Shown here in pieces: positions 18,011-25,827 of a DNA stretch of 64,000 bases. The stretch covers positions 36,345 to 100,344 of the forward strand of contig LVBD01000041.1 of the NCBI GenBank assembly GCA_001604275.1. The letters run 5' to 3'. Positions within the stretch are counted from its first letter, which is position 1. Every line of letters begins with the position of its first letter. The notes beneath the pieces are model-generated. The model was not told the origin of the DNA, made no database searches, and was given only the letters and a program-made list of their open reading frames with translations. The position numbers and the translations under genes are program-made. Source of the stretch: Spirochaetales bacterium Spiro_02. Its GTDB lineage: Bacteria > Spirochaetota > Spirochaetia > Sphaerochaetales > Sphaerochaetaceae.

Positions 18011-19059
18011 ACGAAAAACTGAAGAGAATCACTCACTATCGACTGTTCCTTCCGCTGATCTGCCTGGCGCTCGTCCTGTTGGTCAACATGATCAAGACGC
18101 CGACGTTCTTCCATCTTTCGATCAAGAACGGAGTGCTGTACGGATATACGGTCGACGTAGTCAACCGCGCCAGCGAGCTGGTGATCCTCGCTGTAGGGAT
18201 GACGCTCGTTGTCGCTTCTTCGGCCGGCACCGACATCTCCGTCGGAGCCGTGATGGCCGTGGCCGGGGCGGTGTGCTGCTACATTCTGTCCGGCGGCGCA
18301 GTCTCGGTCAATGAATACCATGCGCCATGGATACTCGGACTGCTGGCGGCGCTTGTCGCAGGGACCGTATGCGGGGCATGGAACGGGTTTCTCGTCTCAA
18401 GGATGAAGATACAGCCGATGGTCGCCACGTTGATCCTCTTTACTGCCGGTCGGGGCATCGCGCAACTGATCACGAAGGGACAGATCACCTACATCCGGGT
18501 GGAATCGTTCAAGCTGCTCGGGGCAAATATCCCGGGTATCCCCCTCCCCACTCCGATCTTCATCGCGATCATCGTTGTTCTGATCACGTCGATCGTGCTG
18601 AAGAAGACGGCGCTTGGACTGTACATCGAGGCGGTGGGCATCAACCCGACGGCTTCCAGGAATGTCGGAATCAAGTCGAAGCAGATCATTTTCTTTACCT
18701 ACACGTTCTGCGGGTTGCTGGCGGGCATAGCCGGCATGATCGCCACCAGTCGCATCTATTCGGCCGATGCGAACAACATCGGACTGAACATGGAGCTGGA
18801 TGCGATCCTCGCCGTCGCGCTCGGGGGCAATAGTCTCGGAGGCGGCAAGTTCAGCATCTCCGGCTCGGTGATCGGAGCGTATACGATCCAGGCGCTCACG
18901 ACCACGCTGTACGCAATGGGTGTCAGCGCCGACCAGATTCCGGTGTACAAGGCGATCGTGGTCGTCATCATCGTCACGCTGCAGTCCGAGGAATTCAACC
19001 GGTACATGCGCAAGTTCTCGGCGAGGTTCGCGGCGCGGAAGGCGGAGGTGGCGAAATGA
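18007..19059 (+). CDS. ytfT: Sugar ABC transporter permease (YtfT-like)
   Basis: Integral membrane permease of the branched-chain/ribose-type family (BPD_transp_2), 350 residues with about eight to ten hydrophobic segments. Recognisable blocks are LVVASSAGTDISVGAVMAV (the permease's GTDISVG motif) and ALGGNSLGGGKFSISGSVIGA. It overlaps ytfR and yjfF by 4 nt on either side, so the operon is translationally coupled. Confidence 0.9.
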   Translation: MNEKLKRITHYRLFLPLICLALVLLVNMIKTPTFFHLSIKNGVLYGYTVDVVNRASELVILAVGMTLVVASSAGTDISVGAVMAVAGAVCCYILSGGAVSVNEYHAPWILGLLAALVAGTVCGAWNGFLVSRMKIQPMVATLILFTAGRGIAQLITKGQITYIRVESFKLLGANIPGIPLPTPIFIAIIVVLITSIVLKKTALGLYIEAVGINPTASRNVGIKSKQIIFFTYTFCGLLAGIAGMIATSRIYSADANNIGLNMELDAILAVALGGNSLGGGKFSISGSVIGAYTIQALTTTLYAMGVSADQIPVYKAIVVVIIVTLQSEEFNRYMRKFSARFAARKAEVAK

Positions 19060-20081
19060 AGCTGCGTAGGAAAAAGGCATTCAACGAGACGACCTTCCTG
19101 TTGACGATCACCATCACGCTGTTCTTCGCGATGTATATCGCCGGGATGATCGTGTTCAAGAACAATGGCTTCGCACGGCTCCAGGTGTTCCTCAACCTGT
19201 TCATCTCCAACGCTTCGCTGATCGTCATAGCCGCGGGAATGACGGTGGTGATGATTACCGGCGGTATCGATATTTCAGTCGGTTCGTTCGTGGCGATGAG
19301 TTGCATGATGCTCGCCCATATGATGGAGCGCAGCGGATATGGAGCGATCCATTCCGTGCTGATTGTGCTGCTGACGGGCATCGTTTTCGGGTTCGTACAA
19401 GGATATCTGGTCTCCTATCTGAAGATTCAGCCGTTCATCGTCACGCTGGCTGGGATGTTTTTCGCACGAGGAATGACGGCGATCATCAGCCAGGATATGA
19501 TCAGCATCAAGAATCCGATGTTCCTCTCATGGGCGACACACAAGATATACCTGCCGTTCGGCGGATACACGAACCGCAAAGGGGTGCTCGTCATCCCGTA
19601 TATCTACCCTACTGTCATTATCGCGCTGATTGCATTGGTGGTCATCTGGGCGCTGCTTCGCTACACGAAATTCGGCAGGCGTATCTATGCGATCGGCGGA
19701 AGCGAGACCAGCGCGTTGCTGATGGGACTGAATGTCCGCAGGACGCGGCTTTTCGCATATATTCTCGATGGTTTCCTGTGCGCGATCGGTGGAATCCTGT
19801 TCTGTCTGAATACGTGTTCGGGGTTCGTTGAACAGGCGAAAGGGCTTGAGATGGAGGCGATAGCCGGCGCGGTCATCGGCGGGACATTGCTTACTGGTGG
19901 CGTGGGGAACGTATTCGGTTCTCTTTTCGGTGTCCTGATCAAAGGTACGATCGAGACGTTCATCACTTTCCAGGGTACGTTGTCATCGTGGTGGACGAGG
20001 ATCACGATCGCCGCGCTCCTTGCCTTCTTCATCATCCTCCAGAGTCTGCTTGCCAGCAGCAAGCTGAAAAAACGTAGATAA
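19056..20081 (+). CDS. yjfF: Sugar ABC transporter permease (YjfF-like)
   Basis: Second permease of the transporter, 341 residues. It has the paired signature MVMITGGIDISVGSFVAM and VIGGTLLTGGVGNVFGSL, and LKIQPFIVTLAGMFFARG. It forms a heterodimer with the YtfT-like subunit by analogy. It is the last gene of the operon and is followed by the repeat-containing intergenic region. Confidence 0.9.
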   Translation: MKLRRKKAFNETTFLLTITITLFFAMYIAGMIVFKNNGFARLQVFLNLFISNASLIVIAAGMTVVMITGGIDISVGSFVAMSCMMLAHMMERSGYGAIHSVLIVLLTGIVFGFVQGYLVSYLKIQPFIVTLAGMFFARGMTAIISQDMISIKNPMFLSWATHKIYLPFGGYTNRKGVLVIPYIYPTVIIALIALVVIWALLRYTKFGRRIYAIGGSETSALLMGLNVRRTRLFAYILDGFLCAIGGILFCLNTCSGFVEQAKGLEMEAIAGAVIGGTLLTGGVGNVFGSLFGVLIKGTIETFITFQGTLSSWWTRITIAALLAFFIILQSLLASSKLKKRR

Positions 20082-20099
20082 GCGAGGCTGCTTCCTGTC

Positions 20100-20176
20100 T
20101 CGCTGAAAGCCCTGGGGTTGTCGTTTCGGGATGAGTTCTGATAGAGCCCGGTTCTCCATCCCGACGACAGCCCCTT
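20100..20176 (+). other. Long imperfect inverted repeat after yjfF
   Basis: CTGGGGTTGTCG near 20110 and CGACAGCCCC near 20165 pair, as do CGGGATG and CATCCCG nearer the loop. The combined stem of roughly 18 bp encloses about 23 nt. It is placed where a transcript terminator of the sugar transporter operon is expected, although no clear T-tract follows. Confidence 0.4.
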
Positions 20177-20179
20177 TAA

Positions 20180-20210
20180 GGGTCATTGCAGGGTCATTGC
20201 GGGGTCATTG
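20180..20210. repeat. Three tandem GGGTCATTG units
   Basis: GGGTCATTG occurs at 20180, 20191 and 20202, an 11-bp period, one helical turn. It is in the non-coding gap between convergent transcription units. Function unknown; it may simply be slippage expansion. Confidence 0.75.
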
Positions 20211-20276
20211 GCGGTAAGTGTCAGTGGCGGATCTTTGGCGGATTACTCGAGGAATGGCGAGCGGCGAGAGAGGCCG

Positions 20277-20993
20277 TCAGTGGAACCGCCCGTACGCGAC
20301 CACATAGGCAAGATCGGTGAACAAGGGTTCTGCGAGCAGTTCTTCGCGATACGAAACATAATCGTAGTCTATGCGCCGCATATTGATCGATATCCCATCC
20401 GAGGAGATATCCGCGATACAATAATTCGGTCTCGGGTCGCCGTCGAACGCGTACCCGACCGCGCCGACATTCACTACCAGCGTTCTACCGATTTCGAATG
20501 TCTCACGCTTGTGGGTGTGTCCGCAGAAAATGACGTCGACATCCAATGCATCGACTTTCTGCGTCATCATAGGAAACGCTGGACTTGATGGAGAGAAATT
20601 GTCCTTGAAGCTCCAGGGACTCCCATGGCAGAACAGAACTCGTTTGCCATCGATCTCCCGTAGATCGACCAGCGGGAGACGCTCGAGCATATGTTTTGAT
20701 AGCCCGGAAAGACGACTGTCACCGTATGCGATCAAAGCGTACAATCGCCGTTCGGCATCATCCAACGGAACGAAAGTCGGAAATTCTTCAAAGTTCGAAT
20801 CAGTATTACCTTTGATGATGCACATCGGCCTCAGGTGTTCAAGCAGTTCGACACATTCCTGGGGATATAGTCCGTTGAAGGAGATGTCGCCAAGACATAC
20901 GACGCCATCGGGTTCATGTTCGTACATATCGGTCGTCACCGCATTGAACGCAGGCAGATTGCCATGTATGTCGCTGAAAACAGCAAGTCTCAT
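20277..20993 (-). CDS. Calcineurin-like metallophosphoesterase (YfcE/MJ0936-like)
   Basis: A 238-residue phosphoesterase of the small YfcE-like class. Metal ligands are visible in order: FSDIHGN (residues 6-12), CLGDISFNG, IKGNTDSN, LFCHGSPW and FCGHTHKR. GAVGYAFDG near the end is also typical. The group hydrolyses phosphodiesters in vitro; the natural substrate is unknown. It stands alone between non-coding gaps. Confidence 0.88.
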   Translation of the reverse strand: MRLAVFSDIHGNLPAFNAVTTDMYEHEPDGVVCLGDISFNGLYPQECVELLEHLRPMCIIKGNTDSNFEEFPTFVPLDDAERRLYALIAYGDSRLSGLSKHMLERLPLVDLREIDGKRVLFCHGSPWSFKDNFSPSSPAFPMMTQKVDALDVDVIFCGHTHKRETFEIGRTLVVNVGAVGYAFDGDPRPNYCIADISSDGISINMRRIDYDYVSYREELLAEPLFTDLAYVVAYGRFH

Positions 20994-21133
20994 ACACTTC
21001 CCCCCTCATCCTCAGAATCCACAACAGCACAGAACGAGACATTCCGATTCCAGTATACCCGTCGTTCGAAGAAATCCGCAACGGAAATCGCAACGAGGAA
21101 GCCTCCCCCGGGGGCTTTCCGCGGAGGAAAGGA

Positions 21134-22243
21134 TCAGCGGATGGCGGCTTCCAACACATCCCATTGGTTGTCCATCGACTCGATCAACTTCCGTTGCGTG
21201 CGCATTCTGTCCAGATTATGTTCCGGACGCGACACCTTGTAGTAGATATCGCCGTTGAGATAGTCGGTCAGGAACCGGATAGCCATGATGAGCGCGGTCG
21301 TCCGTCCGCTTTCGGCGAGCAGGCTCCGCTCGAGTTCCGTCAGAAACGAAGACGCCTCCGCCAGATAGCCTTCCATCAAGGAACGGAACAACGTCACATC
21401 GCAGGAAATCCGCGACAAATCCCGCTCATCTTCTTCGCCGGTGATCGTTGCAGTGCGGATCATGTCGCCGGTGTCGAACAGTATCGTGCCTGGCATCACC
21501 GTATCCAGATCGATGACGCAAGTTCCTTCGCGCGTGGTCTCGTCGAACAGCACGTTGTTCAGCTTCGTATCGTTATGGGTGATACCATTACGAAGTTTTC
21601 CCTGGCGGTATAGATCGCTGATCACCATGCCGCGTTCTTCGTTCGCGAACAGAAACGAAAGCTCATCGGAACAGGATGCTTTTCTTCCGGCCAGATCACG
21701 GGAAACCGCGTCCCGGAGCTGATCATACCGCCAGCGCATATCGTGGAAACGGGAGATGGTCTCATGCAACAGACTACCGTCCAGGTCGGAAAGCTGCGTC
21801 TGGAAACGGCCGATCGCACGGCCGAGGTGGAGGGCGACCGACGGGTCGTCGAGCTTCTCATACGTGTAGACATGGTCTACGAACAAATAGGTGCGCCAGT
21901 ACTCCCCCTCGGAATCGAGCGCATATGGCAGACCGTCCTTGGCTGGCACCACGGTGAGCACCCGATTGGAAGCGAGCGGGACATGACACTCTTCCAGCTT
22001 CCTTCGAATATGATTCGTCACAAGACTGATGTTCTCCATCACCTGATCGGGATGAAGAAAAATCCCTTTATTGATCCTTTGATGGGTGTATCGAATCCGT
22101 ACTCCGGCCTGATTGAACGTCGAGACGAGCGTCGTATTGATATGTCCGTTGCCGAACCCCTTGCATTCCACCAGATCGCCATACAAAGCGAACCGCCCGA
22201 TGATGTCCCGAACCTGTTGCGGAATATCCTGACCCGTCTGCAT
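21134..22243 (-). CDS. Aminoglycoside-phosphotransferase-fold kinase (NahK-like)
   Basis: A 369-residue kinase with the choline/aminoglycoside kinase fold. The catalytic loop reads GITHNDTKLNNVLFD, the metal-binding motif VIDLDTVMPG, and DTGDMIRTAT follows. The GFGNGHINTT nucleotide-loop segment and the overall pattern fit N-acetylhexosamine 1-kinases and related desulfatase-annotated proteins. The start at 22243 has GGGAGG 5 nt upstream; the frame stays open 26 codons further up without a signal. A sugar 1-kinase role would suit the sugar transporter upstream, but this is inference. Confidence 0.75.
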   Translation of the reverse strand: MQTGQDIPQQVRDIIGRFALYGDLVECKGFGNGHINTTLVSTFNQAGVRIRYTHQRINKGIFLHPDQVMENISLVTNHIRRKLEECHVPLASNRVLTVVPAKDGLPYALDSEGEYWRTYLFVDHVYTYEKLDDPSVALHLGRAIGRFQTQLSDLDGSLLHETISRFHDMRWRYDQLRDAVSRDLAGRKASCSDELSFLFANEERGMVISDLYRQGKLRNGITHNDTKLNNVLFDETTREGTCVIDLDTVMPGTILFDTGDMIRTATITGEEDERDLSRISCDVTLFRSLMEGYLAEASSFLTELERSLLAESGRTTALIMAIRFLTDYLNGDIYYKVSRPEHNLDRMRTQRKLIESMDNQWDVLEAAIR

Positions 22244-22747
22244 CGATACCTCCCGAGCGGGGAGAGCACTTCGGATCCCCCGCCGAACCTCCCCGTCCTC
22301 AGGAATCATAGCATGCGACATCGCAACGGCTCAATATAGGGCGATCCCGTTCGGAACACCTTGCAGGAAACAGTCTGCAGGTATGTATCCATCGCTGTCT
22401 TTTGCTGTAAAAAAGTTGCATATTGCTATCTTATTTCCGAAGTCCGCCATCGAAAGACGTAACAAAAATACAAAACCCGTTCTTCGGGGTTTTCAGTACA
22501 TCGAATCGTTATTCGTATCTTTTTTTCTTCATTACAGGGAAAAACCCACCAGCTACGAGTGCATGCAATCGGAGCGATCATACATGGAGGAATACCGGTG
22601 CGCATGCATATTGTTAGTAGAAGCTAACTTTATACAACACGACAAGTTATGCTCATGAAAATATTAAGGAAACCTTGACCTTGAGGAACCGGACGTATTA
22701 TCATTGGAACCGTTGAATAAAAAAAATTTTGGAACAAGGAGTCTCCC
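22244..22747. other. Gene-poor AT-rich region before ferredoxin
   Basis: No convincing gene; a 91-codon open frame (22383-22658) runs through a hairpin and lacks a start signal. The region holds two plus-strand terminator-like elements: AAAACCC/GGGTTTT (22472-22493), and CGAAT/ATTCG (22502-22515) followed by a long T-run near 22519. There is no gene in front of them, so they may end an unannotated small RNA. A palindrome follows at 22613. Confidence 0.5.
22613..22628. promoter_or_regulatory. GTTAG-N6-CTAAC palindrome upstream of ferredoxin
   Basis: GTTAGTAGAAGCTAAC is a perfect 5-N6-5 inverted repeat. The same arrangement occurs only once more that I could find, just downstream of the pyruvate formate-lyase promoter (62923-62938). 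The 5-N6-5 geometry equals that of Crp/Fnr-family sites. A possible promoter (TTGACC near 22674 and TATTAT) lies between this site and the ferredoxin gene. Confidence 0.55.
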
Positions 22748-22915
22748 ATGGCTTACAAAATTACCGATGCTTGTGTAGCTTGCGGCACCTGCCAGTCCGA
22801 ATGCCCCGCCGACGCTATTTCCGAAGGCGACATTTACGTGATCAATCCTGAAGTGTGTGTCGACTGCGGTACGTGCGCAGATGTATGCCCCACTGGTGCA
22901 ATCATCCAGGAATAA
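22748..22915 (+). CDS. 2[4Fe-4S] ferredoxin
   Basis: A 55-residue clostridial-type ferredoxin, MAYKITDACVACG at the start. The two cluster motifs are CVACGTCQSECP and CVDCGTCADVCP (C-x2-C-x2-C-x3-C-P). It is a low-potential electron carrier for fermentation enzymes such as pyruvate:ferredoxin oxidoreductase or hydrogenase. The gene is monocistronic with AAGGAG before the ATG and a strong terminator after it. Confidence 0.97.
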   Translation: MAYKITDACVACGTCQSECPADAISEGDIYVINPEVCVDCGTCADVCPTGAIIQE

Positions 22916-22936
22916 GGCTACCGCCGATTCAAAAAA

Positions 22937-22979
22937 GAGCTGTTCCAAACGTCTTCGTGGCTTGGGACAGCTTTTTTTG
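22937..22979 (+). terminator. Ferredoxin terminator
   Basis: AGCTGTTCC (22938-22946) pairs with GGGACAGCT (22964-22972), followed by seven T residues; A-residues before the stem make it usable on the other strand too. Confidence 0.85.
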
Positions 22980-23147
22980 TTCTGACGCCACGAACCTCCA
23001 GACGATAGTTTTCCACCGACGACGGCCGGTCGCTGGAAAAACTTTTCGCGACCCATTCCCTTCGAGCACTTCTCGATGATGGTTACCAAAACCACGAAAC
23101 ATGATATGATGGCTCTCGCATACCTGCGGTACAGGAGGAAACGAACG

Positions 23148-23948
23148 ATGAATTCGGCACCTGTGATGGTTCTCGGAGTGATCGTCGGCGTACTACTTTG
23201 TTTTTCCGGCAACCCTCTCAAACGCTTCTGGTTTCCGATCAGGAGCCTGGCATTCGGCGCCCTTACACTGACGCTGGCAGTTCAGTGCATCGTGGACAAG
23301 CAGGCGATCGTGACGTTGTTTGCGAACAGTGCGACTTTCTCAGGATTGCTACAGACGCTTACCCATGACACGCTGTGGTGGCATACGCTTCTGAAAGTGC
23401 TCGCAGGGGTCGTCGGAGCTGTCGTTTTCTTCTTCCTTGGACGAGCGAAGCATCCGGTCGCGACATTGGTATCGAAAATCCTGACGGCATGTACGACGGC
23501 TTGCGCGATCGCGTTGCTGATCGCCCTCGGGGGATTCGCCGTGGTTACGCTCCCCATGGCGGCGGTCATTGCAGGCGTGCTCGCGGTGGTATTCATTCCC
23601 ATCTGCGTCCAGCGGTTCGACTATTATTTTGCAGCGGAAACAGGTCTTGCAGGAGCGCTGCTTACTTCCTACATGTTCTCGCGGTTCTATTATCTGTCTC
23701 CATGGCTGTTCTGGCTACTTGCGGTGCTACTCGCGTTCTGTGGAATCTATCTGCAGGAACGAGCTGCCATCAGGAAACGGAACAGAACCGGAGTGTCGCC
23801 CGACGAGAACAAACAGGACGCGACCAAGCGGAAGGACAGGAAGACAGGAAACAAGCGGCCGGAGCAGACGATCGAATTCACCGACCCGCCGGTCGAAGAG
23901 CCGGGGCGGCAGGCGCAAGCCGATCTCCCGCATGCGGAAAAGGAATGA
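23148..23948 (+). CDS. Polytopic membrane protein of unknown function
   Basis: A 266-residue protein with seven or eight hydrophobic segments over residues 1-205 and a hydrophilic C-terminal tail of about 60 residues rich in K, R, D and E (KRKDRKTGNKRPEQT). The ATG at 23148 follows AGGAGG; the frame remains open upstream without a signal. The overall layout resembles DUF4203-type or general integral membrane proteins, but I do not recognise it. It is 4 nt upstream of xseA, so probably co-transcribed with it. Confidence 0.7.
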   Translation: MNSAPVMVLGVIVGVLLCFSGNPLKRFWFPIRSLAFGALTLTLAVQCIVDKQAIVTLFANSATFSGLLQTLTHDTLWWHTLLKVLAGVVGAVVFFFLGRAKHPVATLVSKILTACTTACAIALLIALGGFAVVTLPMAAVIAGVLAVVFIPICVQRFDYYFAAETGLAGALLTSYMFSRFYYLSPWLFWLLAVLLAFCGIYLQERAAIRKRNRTGVSPDENKQDATKRKDRKTGNKRPEQTIEFTDPPVEEPGRQAQADLPHAEKE

Positions 23949-23952
23949 TCGT

Positions 23953-25155
23953 ATGGATGGACAGGGTCTTCTCGACGGAATCACTCTGAGCGTCGGAGAC
24001 TTGACGAAACTCCTCAAGGAAACGCTTGAAGGGGCATTCTACGGTCTTACGGTCGAGGGAGAGATCTCCAACTTCCGGCCATCCTCCACAGGTCACTGGT
24101 ATTTCACATTGAAAGACGACCGAGCAATGATTGGCGCGGTCATGTTCAAAAACCGGCTCTGGAAGCTCGATTTCGTTCCGAAGGATGGCGACAAAGTGGT
24201 CGTCACCGGGAAGATCGATGTATATGAGCGGCGCGGGACCTACCAGATCATCTGCGACACGATGAAGCAGACCGGGACTGGGGATTTGCTGGCGATGCTT
24301 GAGGAACGCAAGCAGGCATATGCGAAAGCGGGATATTTCGATGCGGATCGCAAACGTCCGATTCCTGAAAATCCGACACGGGTCGCGGTGGTGACCAGTC
24401 CCACGGGGGCGGCGCTTCGCGACATCCTCCAAGTACTGGGCAGACGATCGGTCGGTCTCGACGTGCTGGTGCTCCCTGCGCCAGTCCAAGGCGAAGGAGC
24501 GGCGGAAATCATTGCGGCGCGCATCGACCAAGCGAACAAATTCCTGCTGGCAGACGTAATTATCGTGGGACGGGGCGGAGGGGCGCTCGAGGATCTGCTC
24601 CCGTTCTCGGAACCGTGCGTGATCGAAGCGATCTATCGTTCGGAAATTCCCGTGGTTTCTGCGGTAGGACATGAAATAGACTGGGCGCTGTCCGACTTCG
24701 CCGCCGATCTGCGGGCCCCTACTCCATCTGCCGCGGCTGAACTTGTCTGTAAAAGCGGAGAGGAACAGATTGTCCGTCTGCGAAGCATGAAACGAGCGCT
24801 TACCGACGCACTGATCCAGAAAACAGCTGCGGCCAGGCTCGCTATCGAACGTTACGCCCCTCGGACGCTCGGAGATATCCAATCGCGGAGAATCGAACAG
24901 ATGCGCTATCGTCTGGACGATGTTTCGCGGGAAATCGGAAACAGCATACGGCACCAGGTGGGGGAACTTCGCCATCGCCTGAGTCTCATGCAGAACGAAT
25001 TGAACGGACTGTCCCCCGTCGCCATACTGGAACGGGGCTATGCAGTCGTAACTGATGACCAAGGAAGCGTCGTTTCCGATGCGGCGGTCCTATCCTCCGG
25101 AGACGGAGTTTCCATCAGGTTCGCCGCAGGCGCGGTGCATGCGACGATTGACTGA
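23953..25155 (+). CDS. xseA: Exodeoxyribonuclease VII large subunit
   Basis: Catalytic subunit of the single-strand exonuclease, 400 residues. An N-terminal OB fold (LTVEGEISNFRPSSTGHWYFTLKD) precedes the catalytic domain with RVAVVTSPTGAALRDIL, VIIVGRGGGALEDLLPF, and the SAVGHEIDW block. A helical region and a small C-terminal beta barrel follow. The start is set by homology; the same frame is open far upstream because it antiparallels the membrane-protein gene. xseB follows after 21 nt. Confidence 0.95.
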   Translation: MDGQGLLDGITLSVGDLTKLLKETLEGAFYGLTVEGEISNFRPSSTGHWYFTLKDDRAMIGAVMFKNRLWKLDFVPKDGDKVVVTGKIDVYERRGTYQIICDTMKQTGTGDLLAMLEERKQAYAKAGYFDADRKRPIPENPTRVAVVTSPTGAALRDILQVLGRRSVGLDVLVLPAPVQGEGAAEIIAARIDQANKFLLADVIIVGRGGGALEDLLPFSEPCVIEAIYRSEIPVVSAVGHEIDWALSDFAADLRAPTPSAAAELVCKSGEEQIVRLRSMKRALTDALIQKTAAARLAIERYAPRTLGDIQSRRIEQMRYRLDDVSREIGNSIRHQVGELRHRLSLMQNELNGLSPVAILERGYAVVTDDQGSVVSDAAVLSSGDGVSIRFAAGAVHATID

Positions 25156-25176
25156 CGATCGATACGGAGAACAAAG

Positions 25177-25428
25177 ATGAGTTTTGAAGACGACATGAAA
25201 CGACTGGAAACGATCGCTGCAAAACTGAGAAACAGCGATACCTCCCTGGACGAATCCATAGCTCTGTTCGAAGAAGGCGTCAAGCTGACGAAACGGCTGG
25301 ACGAACAGTTGACGAAAACGGAACGCAAGGTCGAGATCCTGTTGGGCGACGCCGATGTGGACTCCGACAGCGTGGAGATCGTCCCGTTCGGCGAAGCCGA
25401 AGAGGCGGAACTCGGAAAGACCGATTGA
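25177..25428 (+). CDS. xseB: Exodeoxyribonuclease VII small subunit
   Basis: An 83-residue helical partner of XseA, with the typical FEDDMKRLETIAAKLRNSDTS opening and LDESIALFEEGVKLTK. The acidic C-terminal tail is slightly long. It is directly downstream of xseA. Confidence 0.93.
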   Translation: MSFEDDMKRLETIAAKLRNSDTSLDESIALFEEGVKLTKRLDEQLTKTERKVEILLGDADVDSDSVEIVPFGEAEEAELGKTD

Positions 25429-25477
25429 AGATGCAGGATAAAATCATTTTTCTCATTCAATGCGAGGATCAGAAGGA

Positions 25478-25668
25478 TACGGCATACGGCCCCCTCCGAC
25501 AAACGGCAGTACCGGATATATCCGACGGAAAAAGCGAAGACGCTTTATGAGAGCATTCATGGCATTGCAACGACCAGCGAAGACCGGCTCACAAAAGGAT
25601 TCACGAGTATCGAACGCGAACTTCTGCTCAACCTTCTGGACAAAGTGATTGAAAACCTGCAGGGGTGA
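25478..25668 (+). pseudogene. C-terminal remnant of a MarR-family regulator
   Basis: In the frame ending at the TGA 25666-25668, translation gives RRIRHTAPSDKRQYRIYPTEK followed by AKTLYESIHGIATTSEDRLT and KGFTSIERELLLNLLDKVIE. This is the wing of a MarR winged helix (DKRQYRIYPTEKAK) plus the dimerisation helix. There is no start codon, no helix-turn-helix upstream, and the frame closes at the xseB stop, so only the last 60-65 residues survive. An overlapping 62-codon frame in another phase is not a gene. Confidence 0.65.
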
Positions 25669-25748
25669 CAAGTAGCGTTTTTTTCTTCTCCTGATGAATT
25701 GAAAAGGGCCTGCGATGGATTCCCCTACTGTTCATGACCATACATAAA

Positions 25749-25775
25749 GGGCTTCCGAAAAACTTCCGGAAGCCC
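25749..25775 (-). terminator. Hairpin after amt-PII gene
   Basis: GGGCTTCCG and CGGAAGCCC form a 9-bp stem with a 9-nt loop, about 50 nt after the amt stop. On the minus strand a short TTTAT follows. Confidence 0.6.
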
Positions 25776-25827
25776 CAGCCAAGTCGAAGGAACCTATATC
25801 AATCGCTTATTGAGATCTTTAGCGCAA

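Noticed and set aside
22383..22658. 91-codon open frame before ferredoxin
   Set aside because: It crosses two terminator-like hairpins and the GTTAG palindrome, has no ribosome-binding site and no recognisable domain.
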